64,000 nt of DNA from an uncultured Clostridia bacterium (GTDB lineage Bacteria; Bacillota; Clostridia; TANB77; CAG-508). Positions within the stretch are counted from its first letter, which is position 1, and each line of letters opens with the position of its first letter. Shown here piece after piece: positions 9,116 to 17,600 of the stretch. The stretch lies in contig CANPFR010000001.1 of NCBI GenBank assembly GCA_947573445.1, positions 1 to 64,000 on the forward strand, given 5' to 3'. The notes under the pieces are model-generated. The model was not told the origin of the DNA, did not search any database, and saw nothing but the letters and a program-made list of their open reading frames with translations. The position numbers and the translations under genes were made by a program.

Positions 9116-9119
9116 CTTT

Positions 9120-9611
9120 CTAAAATTTTTCTTTTATCCAATCTATCATTTTACAAAAGAAACCAGTTTCTTCTTCCACATCTGTTACAGAAGACTCTAT
9201 ATAATCTGATGTCTCCAAATTAATTAAAGTAGCTGATTTCGTCTGCATTCCATAGTCTGACGCCACCATTCTGATATCATTATTTAAGTCATTTGGCATA
9301 TTACTATTGGCCAACATTTCATTATATTGTTGTTTTAAACCTTCTTTTTCTTTATAACGTTGTTCCACAAAAGCTTGACAAGCAATTATCGCAAATATCA
9401 TCGAGAAAAATAGCATACTATTAATAAAAAACTTCATCTCAAATGACATTTTGAATTTCTGTTTTGTTTTGTTTTGTACGCCTTTTTTCGCCTTTTTTTG
9501 CTTGTTTGGAGTTGATTTTACTTGGGTCTTTTTTCTTTGTTGCGTTCGATAATCAGGTTCTAATTTTCTGGGGCTTGTCTCATATTGATATCCATATCCT
9601 CTATTTGCCAT
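9120..9611 (-). CDS. ftsL: FtsL-like cell-division protein
   Basis: 163 residues: a long basic cytoplasmic N-terminus (1-55, rich in K/Q), one transmembrane helix (about 58-80, FFINSMLFFSMIFAIIACQAF), a short coiled coil (EQRYKEKEGLKQQYNEML) and an acidic C-terminus. This is the bitopic FtsL/DivIC topology of the septal FtsB-FtsL complex, and the place right after rsmH is the usual ftsL position. Sequence similarity is weak, as is normal for FtsL. Start ATG behind AAGGAGGCAATT. No penicillin-binding-protein gene follows; the cluster ends here at a terminator. Confidence 0.65.
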   Translation of the reverse strand: MANRGYGYQYETSPRKLEPDYRTQQRKKTQVKSTPNKQKKAKKGVQNKTKQKFKMSFEMKFFINSMLFFSMIFAIIACQAFVEQRYKEKEGLKQQYNEMLANSNMPNDLNNDIRMVASDYGMQTKSATLINLETSDYIESSVTDVEEETGFFCKMIDWIKEKF

Positions 9612-9643
9612 AATTGCCTCCTTTCTTTTGTATTTTTATCTAT

Positions 9644-10580
9644 TTAACTTTTTTCAAATATTCTCAATTTTGCACTTCTACTTCTTGTATTTTGCTCCAT
9701 TTCTTCTTTCGTTGGTAAAATTGGCTTTTTCGTTATTATTTTTCCCAATTGCTTGCAACCACAACTACAATAAGGCAAACCTGGTGGACAAGTACATTTT
9801 CCTTGAGCCTCTATAAAAGCATTTTTAACGGCTCTATCTTCCAATGAATGAAATGTTATTACACACAATCTACCTTGTGGTTTCAGCACATCAATACAAT
9901 CTAAAATGGTATGATACAATGGTTTGATTTCATCATTTACCTCAATTCTGATTGCTTGAAACGCCCTTTTGGCAGGATGTCCTTCTCCTTTTTTACGTGG
10001 TACGGATTTTTCAATAATATTGACAAGTTCTAACGTTGTTTCAATTGGTTTTTGTTTTCTATATTCACAAATATTCTTGGCAATTTTCCTTGAAAATTTT
10101 TCTTCACCATATTCATAAATTAAATTAGCCAATCGTTCTTCTTCATAAGTATTTATAACCTCTTTAGCTGTTAGCTTTGCTGTTTTATCCATTCTCATAT
10201 CAAGCTCACTATCAGCCATATAGCTAAATCCTCGATTTCTTTCATCAAGTTGATATGATGAAACACCTAAATCTAGCAGAATTCCATCAACTTTTGGAAT
10301 GTTCAGTTCTGCTAGTATTGGTTTGATATGATCATGATTATCATGAATCAATTCAACATTTGAAAATTCTTCTAATCTCTTTTGGGCAACTAAAATCGCT
10401 TCTTCATCTCGATCAATTCCCAAAAGAAGTCCATTTTTTGCTATTTGTTTTACAATTTGACTACTATGTCCTGCTCCACCGAAGCGTCCCATCTACATAA
10501 ATTCCATCTGATTTTATGTTTAGACCATGGATACATTCTTCTAATAAAACAGGTACATGATTAAAGTTTTCGATTGACAT
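9644..10580 (-). CDS. rsmH: 16S rRNA m4C1402 methyltransferase RsmH, frameshifted
   Basis: SAM-dependent methyltransferase modifying C1402 of 16S rRNA. Start ATG 10578-10580 gives [20 protein letters not shown], the normal N-terminus. The frame breaks inside SAM motif I (VDGT / FGGAGHS) at GGGACGC, 10484-10490. Dropping one base between 10484 and 10487 restores about 311 residues, the usual length. The rest is intact ([32 protein letters not shown]-terminal Cys cluster). A second start at 10492 would lack the first 30 residues and half the SAM site. Sequencing error and true mutation cannot be told apart here. Confidence 0.85.
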
Positions 10581-10595
10581 ATCGGTTCTCGCTTA

Positions 10596-10635
10596 AATTT
10601 AATTTTATAGGTCGTCAAAACTTGGCGACCTATCA
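10596..10635 (-). promoter_or_regulatory. Hairpin in the rsmH leader
   Basis: ATAGGTCG..CAA / TTG..CGACCTAT forms a near-perfect 12-bp stem about 25 bp before the rsmH start. On the plus strand a T6 run follows; on the minus strand it sits in the 5' leader. It could be a processing or attenuation structure (inference). Confidence 0.4.
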
Positions 10636-10648
10636 TTTTTTCAGAATT

Positions 10649-10887
10649 CTTTTGTGTATTTCAAGCTTTTGTAACTTTTCACCTGTCATCATTTGTAAAG
10701 AAATATATTTTTCTTTTGTAGTTACAATCCTTTGTAAACTTACAACTTTTTTCTGGAATGGGACTATAAAAATAGTCCACCGTTAATTTTATAAATCTTT
10801 TGTACTTTAAAAATTTTATCTTTTGTGCTTTTTTAGTCTTTTGTATCTTAAAGCTTTTTTCTTAAGTAATTTTATATAAACTTTTGC
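10649..10887 (-). repeat. Array of nine ACAAAAG-like motifs between mraZ and rsmH
   Basis: The 326-bp mraZ-rsmH spacer, normally very short, contains nine CTTTTGT-like heptamers (ACAAAAG on the transcribed strand) starting at 10649, 10666, 10690, 10713, 10729, 10797, 10820, 10838 and 10881. Most are exact or one base off, often 16-24 bp apart. No ORF is present. An array bound by a protein or RNA-binding factor is possible. Confidence 0.5.
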
Positions 10888-10906
10888 AAGTTATATACTA
10901 TTTTGA

Positions 10907-11332
10907 TTATATGCCCAGCATCTCCATTTTGGCTGCTATTTCATCAGCAGAAATGTCTTCATCGCATTTTTGCCATTTCTCTTTACTCCAGATTTCAATC
11001 CTCGAATCCATTCCGACAATTACAACATCCTTTTCAAGTTCAGCAAATTCACGCAGATTGCTTGAAATCAAAAATCTACCTTGTTTATCGATTTCGCAAT
11101 CAATCGCTCCTGCAAAGAAAAACCTTGTAAATGCACGAGCATCTTTATTGGAAATTGGAAGTGTGCGAAGTTTTTGTTCAAAGTTTGTCCATTCTGTTAG
11201 TGAAAAAGCAAATAGGCACCCGTCTAATCCTTTGGTTACTATGAATTTCTCACCAATATCTTCTCTAAGCTTAGCTGGCATAATTAATCTGCCTTTAACA
11301 TCTAAAGAATGTTCATATTCACCAATTAACAC
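10907..11332 (-). CDS. mraZ: Transcriptional regulator MraZ
   Basis: AbrB-like DNA-binding protein, first gene and regulator of the division cluster. 141 residues with two MraZ repeats: [16 protein letters not shown] (about 10-25) and [19 protein letters not shown] (about 78-96). The start is GTG 11332 with AAGGAGG nine bases upstream and the typical N-terminus [10 protein letters not shown]. Three direct repeats at a 10-bp period upstream are the expected MraZ boxes, so autoregulation is likely. Confidence 0.95.
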   Translation of the reverse strand: MLIGEYEHSLDVKGRLIMPAKLREDIGEKFIVTKGLDGCLFAFSLTEWTNFEQKLRTLPISNKDARAFTRFFFAGAIDCEIDKQGRFLISSNLREFAELEKDVVIVGMDSRIEIWSKEKWQKCDEDISADEIAAKMEMLGI

Positions 11333-11360
11333 GAGGTTTTTTCCTCCTTCCTTTTTCTAC

Positions 11361-11385
11361 CACTTTGTGACACTTCTCTCCACTT
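11361..11385 (-). promoter_or_regulatory. MraZ-box triplet upstream of mraZ
   Basis: AAGTG occurs three times at exactly 10-bp steps on the minus strand (11381-11385, 11371-11375, 11361-11365), each with GGA, TCA or GTA-like tails. MraZ is known to bind such 10-bp-spaced repeats upstream of its own gene. Confidence 0.75.
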
Positions 11386-11492
11386 CAATTAGATTTTAAT
11401 ATATAATTTTTTTTTTTGCAATAGTTTTTTGAAAATTTTTTAAAAAATTTATTGATTTTTTTATAAATTCCATATATAAAATGAATAAATAG

Positions 11493-12077
11493 GTGATTAA
11501 TATGGAAAAAAGAAACCAAAAAAATGCTTTAAAAGCATTGCTATTACTAATAATTTCTGAATTATTTTGTTTTTCATTAACAAGATTTTCTATTTCTTCT
11601 TATGATATGGAAAATATTTATGATTTGAGTCTAATCATTGTACAAATTTTATATTTCATCCCAACACTTGTAGTTTATGTGTTATTTTTGTTTTATCCAA
11701 AATCAGATAAAACTTTGGCTATTCTCTCTACTATCGGACTTATTATCTATTCCATCATTTTACATTTTGCAATCACTCCCATTGTATCACTTTTCATAAA
11801 AGTATTGGGAATTCTTAATTTCGTGGAATATTCTGCTAAAATTTACTTGCTTACTTTACCGCTTCTTGGTTTTAAAATGTTACTTTTTCAAAAAATAATA
11901 TTTCGTAAAACATTCTATTTTTGGATTACTTTGCAAACTTTTATTTTGCTATTCACTACAATTGTATTTAATCATATTTTTTCTCTAAAAGGTGTTCTGT
12001 ATAGCTGGCCTTTTTGCGAATTTGCTGTATTTTTGATCATGCAAATCAATTTTTTGACAAAAAAGCTAGAAAATTGA
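11493..12077 (+). CDS. Hypothetical polytopic membrane protein, 194 aa
   Basis: Not recognised. Five or six hydrophobic helices (about 12-32, 44-68, 77-100, 108-128, 140-165, 172-188), a positively charged N-terminus (MEKRNQKNALK) and a short KKLEN tail. Start ATG behind AGGTGATTAAT. It is convergent to nothing and stands alone between mraZ and the next plus-strand gene. A short inverted repeat (TTGACAAAT..ATTTGTCGA) follows its stop and may end transcription. No transport motif is seen. Confidence 0.65.
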   Translation: MINMEKRNQKNALKALLLLIISELFCFSLTRFSISSYDMENIYDLSLIIVQILYFIPTLVVYVLFLFYPKSDKTLAILSTIGLIIYSIILHFAITPIVSLFIKVLGILNFVEYSAKIYLLTLPLLGFKMLLFQKIIFRKTFYFWITLQTFILLFTTIVFNHIFSLKGVLYSWPFCEFAVFLIMQINFLTKKLEN

Positions 12078-12177
12078 CAAATACCGTCAAAATTTGTCGA
12101 CATCTTCCATAACCACAGTTGTATTTTATATGATATAATCAATTTTGGTCGAAAAAAGGAGAAAGGTGGTGATTGAT

Positions 12178-12471
12178 TTGCCTAAAATTTCGTTATCTGC
12201 AAATGCAGCTAAAGCGTTTCATGTTATTTATAAAAAATACCTATCTGATAGAAGCGAGCATTATTCAAATACTTCTTATCTTAAGGCATTCTCTATAAAT
12301 TCACTATTTCCAAACTCAAATAGTAGTGATATTATGTCTAGTTTAATCGAACTAAGCAAAAAGAAATTAATCAGGCTTTTTACTGACAAACGTTTTATGA
12401 TACATGATGAAGCTTTTATTTATTTAGAAAATCGATTTGATAATGGCTTTATTAAAAAAGATGATTTTTAG
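12178..12471 (+). CDS. Small hypothetical protein, possible winged helix
   Basis: About 97 residues if TTG 12178 is used. This start is preferred because AAAGGTGGTGAT, nearly the full anti-Shine-Dalgarno complement, lies just before it; an upstream TTG (12145) or GTGs (12166, 12169) would overlap that site. The sequence (LPKISLSANAAKAFHVIYKKYLS ... LIELSKKKLIRLFTDKRFMI) alternates short helices with a final beta-like hairpin, in the manner of small winged-helix proteins, but no family is recognised. A TATAAT box lies at 12134. A shared bidirectional terminator follows. Confidence 0.55.
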   Translation: MPKISLSANAAKAFHVIYKKYLSDRSEHYSNTSYLKAFSINSLFPNSNSSDIMSSLIELSKKKLIRLFTDKRFMIHDEAFIYLENRFDNGFIKKDDF

Positions 12472-12481
12472 TGAATCATTC

Positions 12482-12518
12482 ATAAAAAATGCTAAGCAAA
12501 TTGCTTAGCATTTTTTAT
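12482..12518. terminator. Bidirectional terminator
   Basis: Near-perfect palindrome: AAAAAATGCTAAGCA / TGCTTAGCATTTTTT, with A and T runs at either end. It serves both converging genes. Confidence 0.9.
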
Positions 12519-13255
12519 GGATTACATCGGCTACAAGCTGTATAGCCCTGCGAAATAGCACTATTCTTACCAATAGCATTTTGGCTACTTCTCAAGTAAC
12601 TACAGCCAGCTCGATGATATTTACTTCCTGTATTTGTAATATAAACTGTCCCAGCTGTTTCTTCTGTGTTATTAACAGATTTGGTGGTACTGGTAGTTGA
12701 TGTTCCTGTCGATTTTTGTGCACTACTTAATTGCTGTTGCAAAGTTCCATTTTGTTCTGCCAATTGTGTTTTTTCTGTTGTTAAAGTAGAAATTTGTGTT
12801 TCCAAACTCGCAATTTGGGCACTTTTTTCCTCTATTGTTTTTTGTAATTCTTCGATAGAAGGTACTGCTTCTAATTTTGCTGTTAATTCTTCTTTTTCTT
12901 TGGTCAAATTTTGTTTCTCATTTTCAAGTGTTTTTATCTTCTGATTTTCATCTTTTAGTTCTGCAATTTGCAGAATTTGACTTTCTGCCTGTTGCTTTAA
13001 TTCCGAGAGTTCAGCATTTAATTCTTTCAAATTGTTTTGTTTGGGTATTGAAAGAAATCCACAAACTAATAAAACACTCAAAATCACGATAGCAACATTT
13101 TTTTTATCTTTCCAAAATGATTTTGGGGTTTTATTTTTTGCATCTTCCATTGTTTCATTTTCATGAATTTCAATGGAATCCTCATAACACTTTTGGCACA
13201 TTCCATCAAAATTCACCTTTTCTGCAGTACCACATACTTTACATCTCTTCTCCAT
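12515..13255 (-). CDS. Zinc-ribbon, coiled-coil membrane protein with Ada-like metal-binding end
   Basis: 246 residues. An N-terminal four-Cys zinc ribbon (CKVCGTAEKVNFDGMCQKC) is followed by one transmembrane helix (about 52-70, VAIVILSVLLVCGFLSI), a long coiled coil (about 75-185, Leu/Glu/Lys/Gln heptads), a Ser/Thr linker, and a C-terminal module resembling the Ada-type metal-binding motif: YHRAGCSYL...ACSRCNP. The last module is often found at the ends of exported nucleases and surface proteins. Topology puts the ribbon inside and the coiled coil and Cys module outside. Start ATG behind AAAGGGGGGGG. Function unknown. Confidence 0.7.
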   Translation of the reverse strand: MEKRCKVCGTAEKVNFDGMCQKCYEDSIEIHENETMEDAKNKTPKSFWKDKKNVAIVILSVLLVCGFLSIPKQNNLKELNAELSELKQQAESQILQIAELKDENQKIKTLENEKQNLTKEKEELTAKLEAVPSIEELQKTIEEKSAQIASLETQISTLTTEKTQLAEQNGTLQQQLSSAQKSTGTSTTSTTKSVNNTEETAGTVYITNTGSKYHRAGCSYLRSSQNAIGKNSAISQGYTACSRCNP

Positions 13256-13396
13256 GTTCTGTTCCCCCCCTTTGCTAATATTTTATAGTTTTTCTTCAAA
13301 TATTACAAGGGAAATTATTCGTCATTTTTCTCCATAATTCGACATCATCATTATCTCCCAATACAAGTATTTTTTCTCCAAAGTACACAAAAAAAA

Positions 13397-13432
13397 AACC
13401 GAAAGCTTTTTATCTTAAGCTTTTGGTTTTTC
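13397..13432 (-). terminator. Terminator after rpsR
   Basis: AACCAAAAGCTT / AAGCTTTCGGTT stem with a T-run on the minus strand, ending the rpsF-ssb-rpsR unit. Confidence 0.85.
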
Positions 13433-13441
13433 TCTTATCGA

Positions 13442-13726
13442 TTAATCTTGTGAATAAGGTATAATCGCAATATGTCTTGCTCTTTTCACTACATTTGTAA
13501 CAACTCTTTGATGTTTTGCACAAGCACCTGTTGCTCTTCTTGGTAAGATTTTACCTTTTTCATTAATAAACCTTTTAATTTGTTCTGCATTTTTATAATC
13601 TAATTCAAAATTTTTATCTGCACATAATGGACAAACTTTCTTTTTGATTTTTCTGAATTTTGGATTATAATCATCATCTTGATTGTTTCTATTAAATTTT
13701 TTATTATGTTGTTTTTTATCTGCCAT
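13442..13726 (-). CDS. rpsR: 30S ribosomal protein bS18
   Basis: 94 residues with the bS18 core: [29 protein letters not shown], and [20 protein letters not shown]. The N-terminal extension (1-28) is basic and disordered. The Cys pair (CPLC) plus a later Cys suggests a zinc-binding form. It binds S6 on the 30S platform. Last gene of rpsF-ssb-rpsR; start ATG behind GAGGTAAAGTAAA. Confidence 0.97.
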   Translation of the reverse strand: MADKKQHNKKFNRNNQDDDYNPKFRKIKKKVCPLCADKNFELDYKNAEQIKRFINEKGKILPRRATGACAKHQRVVTNVVKRARHIAIIPYSQD

Positions 13727-13763
13727 TTTACTTTACCTCCAATTCTATTAAACCTTTATATAA

Positions 13764-14192
13764 TTAGAATGGTAAATCATCATCAGAACCAGATGTTACT
13801 TGGAATTCGCCGGAATTTGCTATATTCTCACCAAATGTGTTTTCAATATTAGCACCTCCAACTTCTCCCTCTCTTCTAGAATCTGCAAAATATGCTTCTT
13901 CTGCAACCACCTCTGTAACATAGCGTTTTTGACCTTGATCGTCATCCCAAGTTCTTGTTTGGATTCTTCCAATAACGCCAACCTGTTGACCTTTCTTGAA
14001 ATATTTGCTACAAAATTCGCCTGTTTTGCTCCAAGCTACAATGTTGATAAAATCTGCTTGCCTTTCTTCACCTTGTCTTGCAAACCTTCTGTTTACAGCC
14101 AATGAGAAAGAGGCAACTAAAGTATTATTGGTTTGTGTGTATCTAACTTCTGGATCTCTGGTTAATCTACCCATTAAAATTACTTTGTTCAT
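13764..14192 (-). CDS. ssb: Single-stranded DNA-binding protein
   Basis: 142 residues. OB-fold (1-105) with MNKVILMGRLTRDPEVRYT, FSLAVNRRF and FINIVAWSKTGEF. A Gly/Asn/Ser linker precedes the acidic C-terminal tip DDDLPF that recruits replication and repair partners. It lies between rpsF and rpsR, the standard Firmicute arrangement. Start ATG behind AGAAGGTGAAAACAT. Confidence 0.97.
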   Translation of the reverse strand: MNKVILMGRLTRDPEVRYTQTNNTLVASFSLAVNRRFARQGEERQADFINIVAWSKTGEFCSKYFKKGQQVGVIGRIQTRTWDDDQGQKRYVTEVVAEEAYFADSRREGEVGGANIENTFGENIANSGEFQVTSGSDDDLPF

Positions 14193-14205
14193 ATGTTTTC
14201 ACCTT

Positions 14206-14493
14206 CTATTCCTCGTCTTTTCTTACAACGATAAATTTCATTACTTCATCAGTAATTCTATAAATTCTTTCAAGTTCCTTAATTAGTTCTGGATTAGCTT
14301 CAAATTGGATAACAACATAAATACCTTCTTTTTGTTTTTTAATTTCATAAGCTAATTTTTTTATCCCTAATTCTTCTACTTGTTTTACTTTTCCATCATT
14401 ATTAATCAAACTAGAAAACTTTTCAATCAAAGCTTTCACTCCTGTGTCTTCTACAGTTGGATTAATAATGAATACGGTTTCGTATTGATTCAT
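14206..14493 (-). CDS. rpsF: 30S ribosomal protein bS6
   Basis: 95 residues with a ferredoxin-like fold: YETVFIINPTVED, ELGIKKLAYEIKKQKEGIYV and RIYRITDEVMKFIVVRKDE. Partner of bS18 on the 30S platform. First gene of the unit, with start ATG behind AAAGGAGGTGAAAAATA. A hairpin leader precedes it and may be the S6:S18 autoregulatory site. Confidence 0.97.
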   Translation of the reverse strand: MNQYETVFIINPTVEDTGVKALIEKFSSLINNDGKVKQVEELGIKKLAYEIKKQKEGIYVVIQFEANPELIKELERIYRITDEVMKFIVVRKDEE

Positions 14494-14521
14494 TATTTTT
14501 CACCTCCTTTTGGCTATCAAA

Positions 14522-14541
14522 CCCACACTTCTTGGTGTGAG
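14522..14541 (-). promoter_or_regulatory. rpsF leader hairpin, candidate S6:S18 site
   Basis: CTCACAC-CAAGAA-GTGTGGG forms a short stem just upstream of the rpsF ribosome site. S6:S18 complexes are known to bind a leader hairpin in many bacteria. Position and an internal CC support this, but the full consensus cannot be confirmed by eye. Confidence 0.45.
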
Positions 14542-14666
14542 TAAGGACTAAATTTAAATCTATAGTCATTTAAATACTGGTATATTTTACCATAGATTTT
14601 AAAGTTTGGCAAGTTTTTTTTCAAAATTATTATTGTTTCTAAAAATCAACCTGAAACTTTAAAAAA

Positions 14667-17600
14667 TTATTTACTTTTACGCCTCATAATTACCCTATCC
14701 CAAGCCCCAATAACAGCTGGCAATAGAAATAAAATCAGAATGGTAGAGCAAAATGTTCCTTGCGAGATTGTTTTGCAAATCTTAGCTGCAATTGCCGATG
14801 CAAAATGACCAACAATTAAAGTTACAATTACTAGAATAGAAGCTGATGTTAAAATGGTATGAATGGATTGATTATACGAATGTATCATGGCTTCTCTCAT
14901 ATCCATTTTTTTTCGATGTTCCAAATAATAAGATGCATACAAAATGGCATAATCAATAGTTGCCCCCATTAGAATACTTTGTACAATGAGCAACGAAATA
15001 AAATACACCGTTCCACCAGATACAGACAAAATTCCCATTGTCAAATAAACTGCACATTGAATCGTAAGTACCAAAATAATTGGTAAAATAACAGATTTAA
15101 ACGTAATTGCAACAACCACAAAAATAGCTAACATGGTTAAAATTGTGATAAAATTTAATTCTGCATTAAACGTTTGACTCATTTCATACGCCATAGGTGA
15201 ATCTCCAATCACATAATATTCCTCCACATTTTCTGCCAACAAATCTTTTACACATTGGATAAATGCAAATGTCTCCTCTGATTCTGGAGCCAACTTGGTA
15301 TTTAATACGATTCTTGAATAATCATCACCAACTAGCAATTTCTTAGCATCTTCAACAGTTTCTTCTGCCTCCAAAATCGTTTTCCTTTTGTCTTCTTCTA
15401 GAAAATCATCAAACCTGCTATCATTTAGAATATTATCATTTAGGAATGAAACAAATTCTTGCACTGTCATACACCATGACTCATCATACATTTGGTTACT
15501 TCCATAATAAACATACAATAAATCGACTGTGTCTTTGTCAAGTGAATCTGTTAACACTGTTAGAATAGTAAATATCTCATCTTTGCTATACTTCGTAGTG
15601 TTTTGTGTTGCATTTATGATGCCTTGAATTGTGTTCAATTTAGTGACTTTCTCCCCACTAAACTGATCTGCATAGTCTGCATTTGTGATAACATCGCTTA
15701 GCAAAAATTGAACAAATTCCTTTAATGAAATCGTTTGATTTGTCTTTTGTTTGGAAATATGCAAGCCATATAGCAAATCCATATCATTTTGACTCATTCC
15801 CAACAACTTAGCCAATTCCAAACTGCTATAACTTTGCCCTACTTTTACACCACTCATAACTGCTTGAACTGTTTGCAAATCTCTTATTTTATCCAAAGAC
15901 AAATGATTCGAAAAAACGGTATCATTTTTATGCATTAACACAAAATTGACAAACTCATTTGGTGTTAATTGCAAAGTCGTGTGATTAACCTGATATAAGG
16001 TATAAATGCTTTTTACTTGACCTTCCTCAATTCCAATGAAACTTGCTAATTCACTATAATTGTAGTTTTTATGATTTATCGCACTATCCATAACTGTATT
16101 TAACAATTGCACTTTAGCAATTGTATCTTGCGAAAGACTAGCGGCTATCTTCGGATTATTTTGATTTGTTAAAACCAGATTTATTAATTCATTTGGTGCT
16201 AATGTCCAATTAGCAGTGTTTCCTTGTGTAAAATCAATTAGCCTATATAACAGATAAGTCTGTTCCCTAGAAATTCCAAAAATTTCTGCCATTTGAGTAG
16301 CTGTGTATGTATTTTTTTGAGGTGTAACAGAATCATCAATAATACATTTCAAAAGTTGTAATTGTGTAAGTGTTGTTTCATCAACTGAAAATGCACTTCC
16401 ATCAATTCCTTCTTCCTTTGCATTTCCCAAATGATTTAATACGAAATGAATAAATTCCTGAGGTGTCATTGTGAATTCATCTGGTAAACCAACTAACAAA
16501 TAAACATTTTCAACAAATCCTTGACCAACCGTCTGAAACATATTGGCCAAATCACTTTTACTCATTTGGGTCGCATTTTGATTATTTGAATTTTGCGAAA
16601 ACACAGCCACTTGTTCCAAAGCCTTCAAATCCACATTTTCCAAATAATTAGTACGATTTTTTATCATCATAACTTGGTTGACAAATTCAGTTATTGACAA
16701 CGCATTTTCTGGCTCACTATCGCTGTACTTGAGCAATAACAATTGCTGTATTAAAGCTTCCTCTATTCCAAAAGTATTGGCTAAATCAGTAGAATTCATC
16801 TGTCTTGTAATCACATCTGGATTGCTAAATGTGTTCAAAATGCGTATATTATTTATGGTTGTTTCGTCAAAATTGCTAGCGTATTTGGGATCGTTTAGCA
16901 TATCCTTTAAAACAAAATTTGAGAATTCTGCCATGCTCATCCTCACATCAATTTTGTTTAAACTAACATAATATTGGTACAATTGTTGCATAACTTCTGC
17001 ATCCATACCAAATAAATTGGCCATTTCTGTGCTGGATATTTTTCTATCATTGTTTACAACATTGGTGAATTGAGCTAATGTATTTAATTTTTCTTGCTCT
17101 TGCTTTGTAATTTTATCTGCATATTCTGAATCTGTTAAAACATCATGGTTGATAAAATCAACAAATTCTGCAACTGTTAATTTTAATGTATGATGTTTGG
17201 CATGATAATAAATCAAAACATTTTCTATATCTTTCTCTTCAATCTCCAAAATTTCAGCAATTTCACTCAATTCCCTTGGTTGGTTAATAGAATCTACTGT
17301 TGTAAACTTAGACAATCGCTCTATATTTTTTCTGGTTTCCTCATCTAGTTCATCCCCTATTTTTTCATTGCTGTAAACTTCAGTTTGGATAAAATCAATA
17401 AATTCTTGAAACGTCATTGTATTGTCTTCATTTTGATTATAATAATTGTAATACAAAATTTTAAATAAGTAATCTTCAATGTTAACATCCGATCCTAAAT
17501 CTTTTAGTTTTTGAGATAATTCATGATAAGTCAAGCTTTGATTTATCGTATTGCCATAACCCAAAACCTTATCAACTTTGCCTTGTTTTTCCAATTCTGC

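Noticed and set aside
13260-13440. Possible gene in the gap between the zinc-ribbon gene and rpsR
   Set aside because: Only the rpsR terminator and AT-rich DNA are seen; no ORF with a ribosome site.
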